Of a stretch of 5,988 nucleotides of DNA, positions 4,765-5,988 are shown piece after piece. The notes beneath the pieces are model-generated. The model did no database searches. It was given only the letters and a program-made list of their open reading frames with translations, and was not told the DNA's origin. The translations under genes and the position numbers were made by a program. The number at the start of each line of letters is the position of its first letter. Positions within the stretch are counted from its first letter, which is position 1. The DNA is from Aquincola sp. (lineage in GTDB: Bacteria > Pseudomonadota > Gammaproteobacteria > Burkholderiales > Burkholderiaceae_C), in contig JAOUIM010000241.1 in NCBI GenBank assembly GCA_029884035.1, forward strand, positions 1 to 5,988. Reading direction: 5' to 3'.

Positions 4765-5885
4765 CACCGGGCCGGATGCAGGGCGCCGAGCCGTCTTGGC
4801 CCCAACGCGCCAGTCACTGCCGGCACGTTGCCGGCCCGGCCTTCGACAAAACAACAGGCCAGCCAGGCAAATGCCGCGGCCTCGACCTGGTCGACTGGCA
4901 GTCCGAGGACGCCTGTGGTTTGCACATCGACGCCCGGCAGCGCCTGTGCGAGCAGAGCCATGACGTGTGCATTGCGGGCACCGCCACCGCAGACGTACAG
5001 AGCCCGGGCATCCGCAGCATGCCGCCGCAGATCACGCACGACGCAGGCGACTGTAAGCGCTGCCAGCGTCGCCTGTATGTCCTCGGCGCGCGCATGCCGC
5101 GCATGCGCGCCCACAGCCGTGTCGAGCCACGAGAGGTTGAAAAGGTCGCGTCCCGTGCTCTTCGGTGGATCAAGCTTGAAGTAGGCGTCCGAAAGGAGCG
5201 CGTCAAGCAGGTCAGCGACGACCGATCCACTCGCAGCCCACCGACCGGCCTCGTCGTAGGCCAGGTTGTGATGTCGCTGGCACCAGCCGTCGAGAAGGGC
5301 ATTGGCTGGTCCGCAATCGAAGCCGATCACGCTGCCGTCGGCGGCGAGAAGCGTCAGGTTGGCGATGCCTCCGAGGTTCAGCACAGCGCGGGCGTGACCA
5401 GGCCGGGCAAACATCGCGGCATGGAACGCGGGCGCCAGCGGTGCGCCCTGCCCGCCGGCGGCCACGTCGCGGCTGCGCAGGTCGCACACGACGTCGATTC
5501 GCGTGTGCTCGGCCAGCAGGCTGCCATTGAGCAGCTGGATCGTGTAGCCGGTACCGTCCACGGCGCCGGGTTGGTGCCGCACTGTCTGCCCGTGTGCGCC
5601 GATCGCCCGCACGTCATGGGCCGCGGTGCTGGTGCTCAGGAGCAGGTCGGTCACGACGGACGCGTAGGCGCGTGCCACCGCGTTGGCGGCGAGCGCCGCC
5701 CGATGCAGTTCGTCCGCACCTGGGGCGTTCAACGCCAGCAATTCGGCGCGCACGCTGTCGATGTAGGGGGCATGCGTGTGGCCGAGAACGCGCACAGGGC
5801 CCGAAGCCACCTTGTCGCACTCGGCCAGCACCGCATCGATGCCGTCCAGCGACGTGCCCGACATCAGTCCGATATACCGCGCCAT
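4764..5885 (-). CDS. anmK: Anhydro-N-acetylmuramic acid kinase
   Basis: This is a complete 373-residue AnmK of typical length. It is a cytoplasmic enzyme that opens 1,6-anhydro-MurNAc and phosphorylates it to MurNAc-6-phosphate in peptidoglycan recycling. Motifs in order are the phosphate loop GLMSGTSLDGID (6-17), IGAHGQTVRHQP (95-106), VCDLRSRDVAAGGQGAPLAP (133-152), VLNLGGIANLT (168-178), FDCGPANALLDGW (189-201, Asp190 at the place of the catalytic base Asp182 of the E. coli enzyme), PKSTGRDLFN (241-250), the nucleotide-site CGGGARN (299-305) and PAVTGALGPR (355-364). All key residues appear intact. The ATG at 5885 starts directly at the conserved strand and has a weak Shine-Dalgarno. A probable cotranscribed gene ends 26 bases upstream. 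Confidence 0.96.
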   Translation of the reverse strand: MARYIGLMSGTSLDGIDAVLAECDKVASGPVRVLGHTHAPYIDSVRAELLALNAPGADELHRAALAANAVARAYASVVTDLLLSTSTAAHDVRAIGAHGQTVRHQPGAVDGTGYTIQLLNGSLLAEHTRIDVVCDLRSRDVAAGGQGAPLAPAFHAAMFARPGHARAVLNLGGIANLTLLAADGSVIGFDCGPANALLDGWCQRHHNLAYDEAGRWAASGSVVADLLDALLSDAYFKLDPPKSTGRDLFNLSWLDTAVGAHARHARAEDIQATLAALTVACVVRDLRRHAADARALYVCGGGARNAHVMALLAQALPGVDVQTTGVLGLPVDQVEAAAFAWLACCFVEGRAGNVPAVTGALGPRRLGALHPAR

Positions 5886-5911
5886 GGAGCCCGGCCGACG
5901 CGGGGGATCGA

Positions 5912-5988
5912 TTACTCGGCGCGGCCGCGCGCGCCGAGCATCGACTCGGCCACATCGAGGTTGACCTGCAGGGTCTGCGCCACAGAGG
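5912..5988 (-). CDS. C-terminal end of an unidentified gene upstream of anmK
   Basis: This minus-strand frame is open from the window edge to TAA at 5914-5912, giving 24 codons that end VAESMLGARGRAE. Third positions are almost all G or C, which supports real coding sequence. The fragment is amphipathic and helical in character but too short to assign. It does not recall the C-terminus of the M23 peptidases often found near anmK. The stop lies 26 bases before the anmK start, so the two probably share a transcript. Confidence 0.55.
   Translation of the reverse strand, partial: SVAQTLQVNLDVAESMLGARGRAE
5915..5938. repeat. Perfect nine-pair inverted repeat at the end of the partial CDS
   Basis: CTCGGCGCG (5915-5923) pairs with CGCGCCGAG (5930-5938) around a six-base loop. 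It spans the last codons of the upstream gene and ends next to its stop. No T tract follows on either strand, so it is not an intrinsic terminator. It could be an mRNA processing or stabilising structure between two cotranscribed genes, or a chance product of high GC content. Confidence 0.4.

Noticed and set aside
5088..5112. Repeated GCGCATGC-like sequence as a REP or DNA-binding repeat
   Set aside because: It lies inside anmK and encodes the HARHAR stretch of the protein, which explains the repetition.

Overview
The window looks like a chromosomal housekeeping segment of a high-GC betaproteobacterium, most likely in the order Burkholderiales. This rests on strong G/C preference at third codon positions, on the protein sequences, and on the gene order rplM-rpsI-(DUF6776 membrane protein)-bactofilin-erpA, with anmK convergent behind it. 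I recall this order from that group but have not searched for it. I see no mobile element, CRISPR array, tRNA, rRNA or sign of recent transfer.

Left part (1-2060), all on the minus strand. In transcription order there is a GNAT-family N-acetyltransferase (2048-1350), a 148-base hairpin-prone gap, a membrane-anchored DUF2726 protein (1201-392), and the start of srkA (358 to beyond base 1), the stress-response Ser/Thr kinase formerly called YihE/RdoA. The last two are 33 bases apart and probably cotranscribed.

Divergent control region (2049-2287). It holds the GNAT promoter candidate with a perfect 12-bp palindrome at the predicted start of transcription. On the other strand lies a consensus TATAAT for rplM, followed by a roughly 120-base leader that can fold into three successive hairpins. 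The leader also carries a candidate upstream ORF that overlaps the rplM start.

Centre (2288-4713), all on the plus strand. Ribosomal proteins L13 and S9 come first, then an imperfect terminator-like hairpin. They are followed by a DUF6776-type protein (one membrane helix plus coiled coil), a bactofilin with an excellent ribosome binding site, and the A-type iron-sulfur carrier ErpA. A strong intrinsic terminator closes the cluster.

Right part (4764-5988), minus strand. There is a complete anmK (anhydro-N-acetylmuramic acid kinase, cell-wall recycling) and, 26 bases upstream of it, the last 24 codons of an unidentified gene.

Functionally the window joins translation (L13, S9), Fe-S cluster delivery (ErpA) and cell envelope work (bactofilin, its membrane neighbour, AnmK) to stress or modification enzymes (SrkA, GNAT). 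No exotic new system is evident. The points most worth a second look are the rplM leader, the palindrome at the GNAT promoter, and the uncharacterised DUF6776/bactofilin and DUF2726/SrkA pairs.
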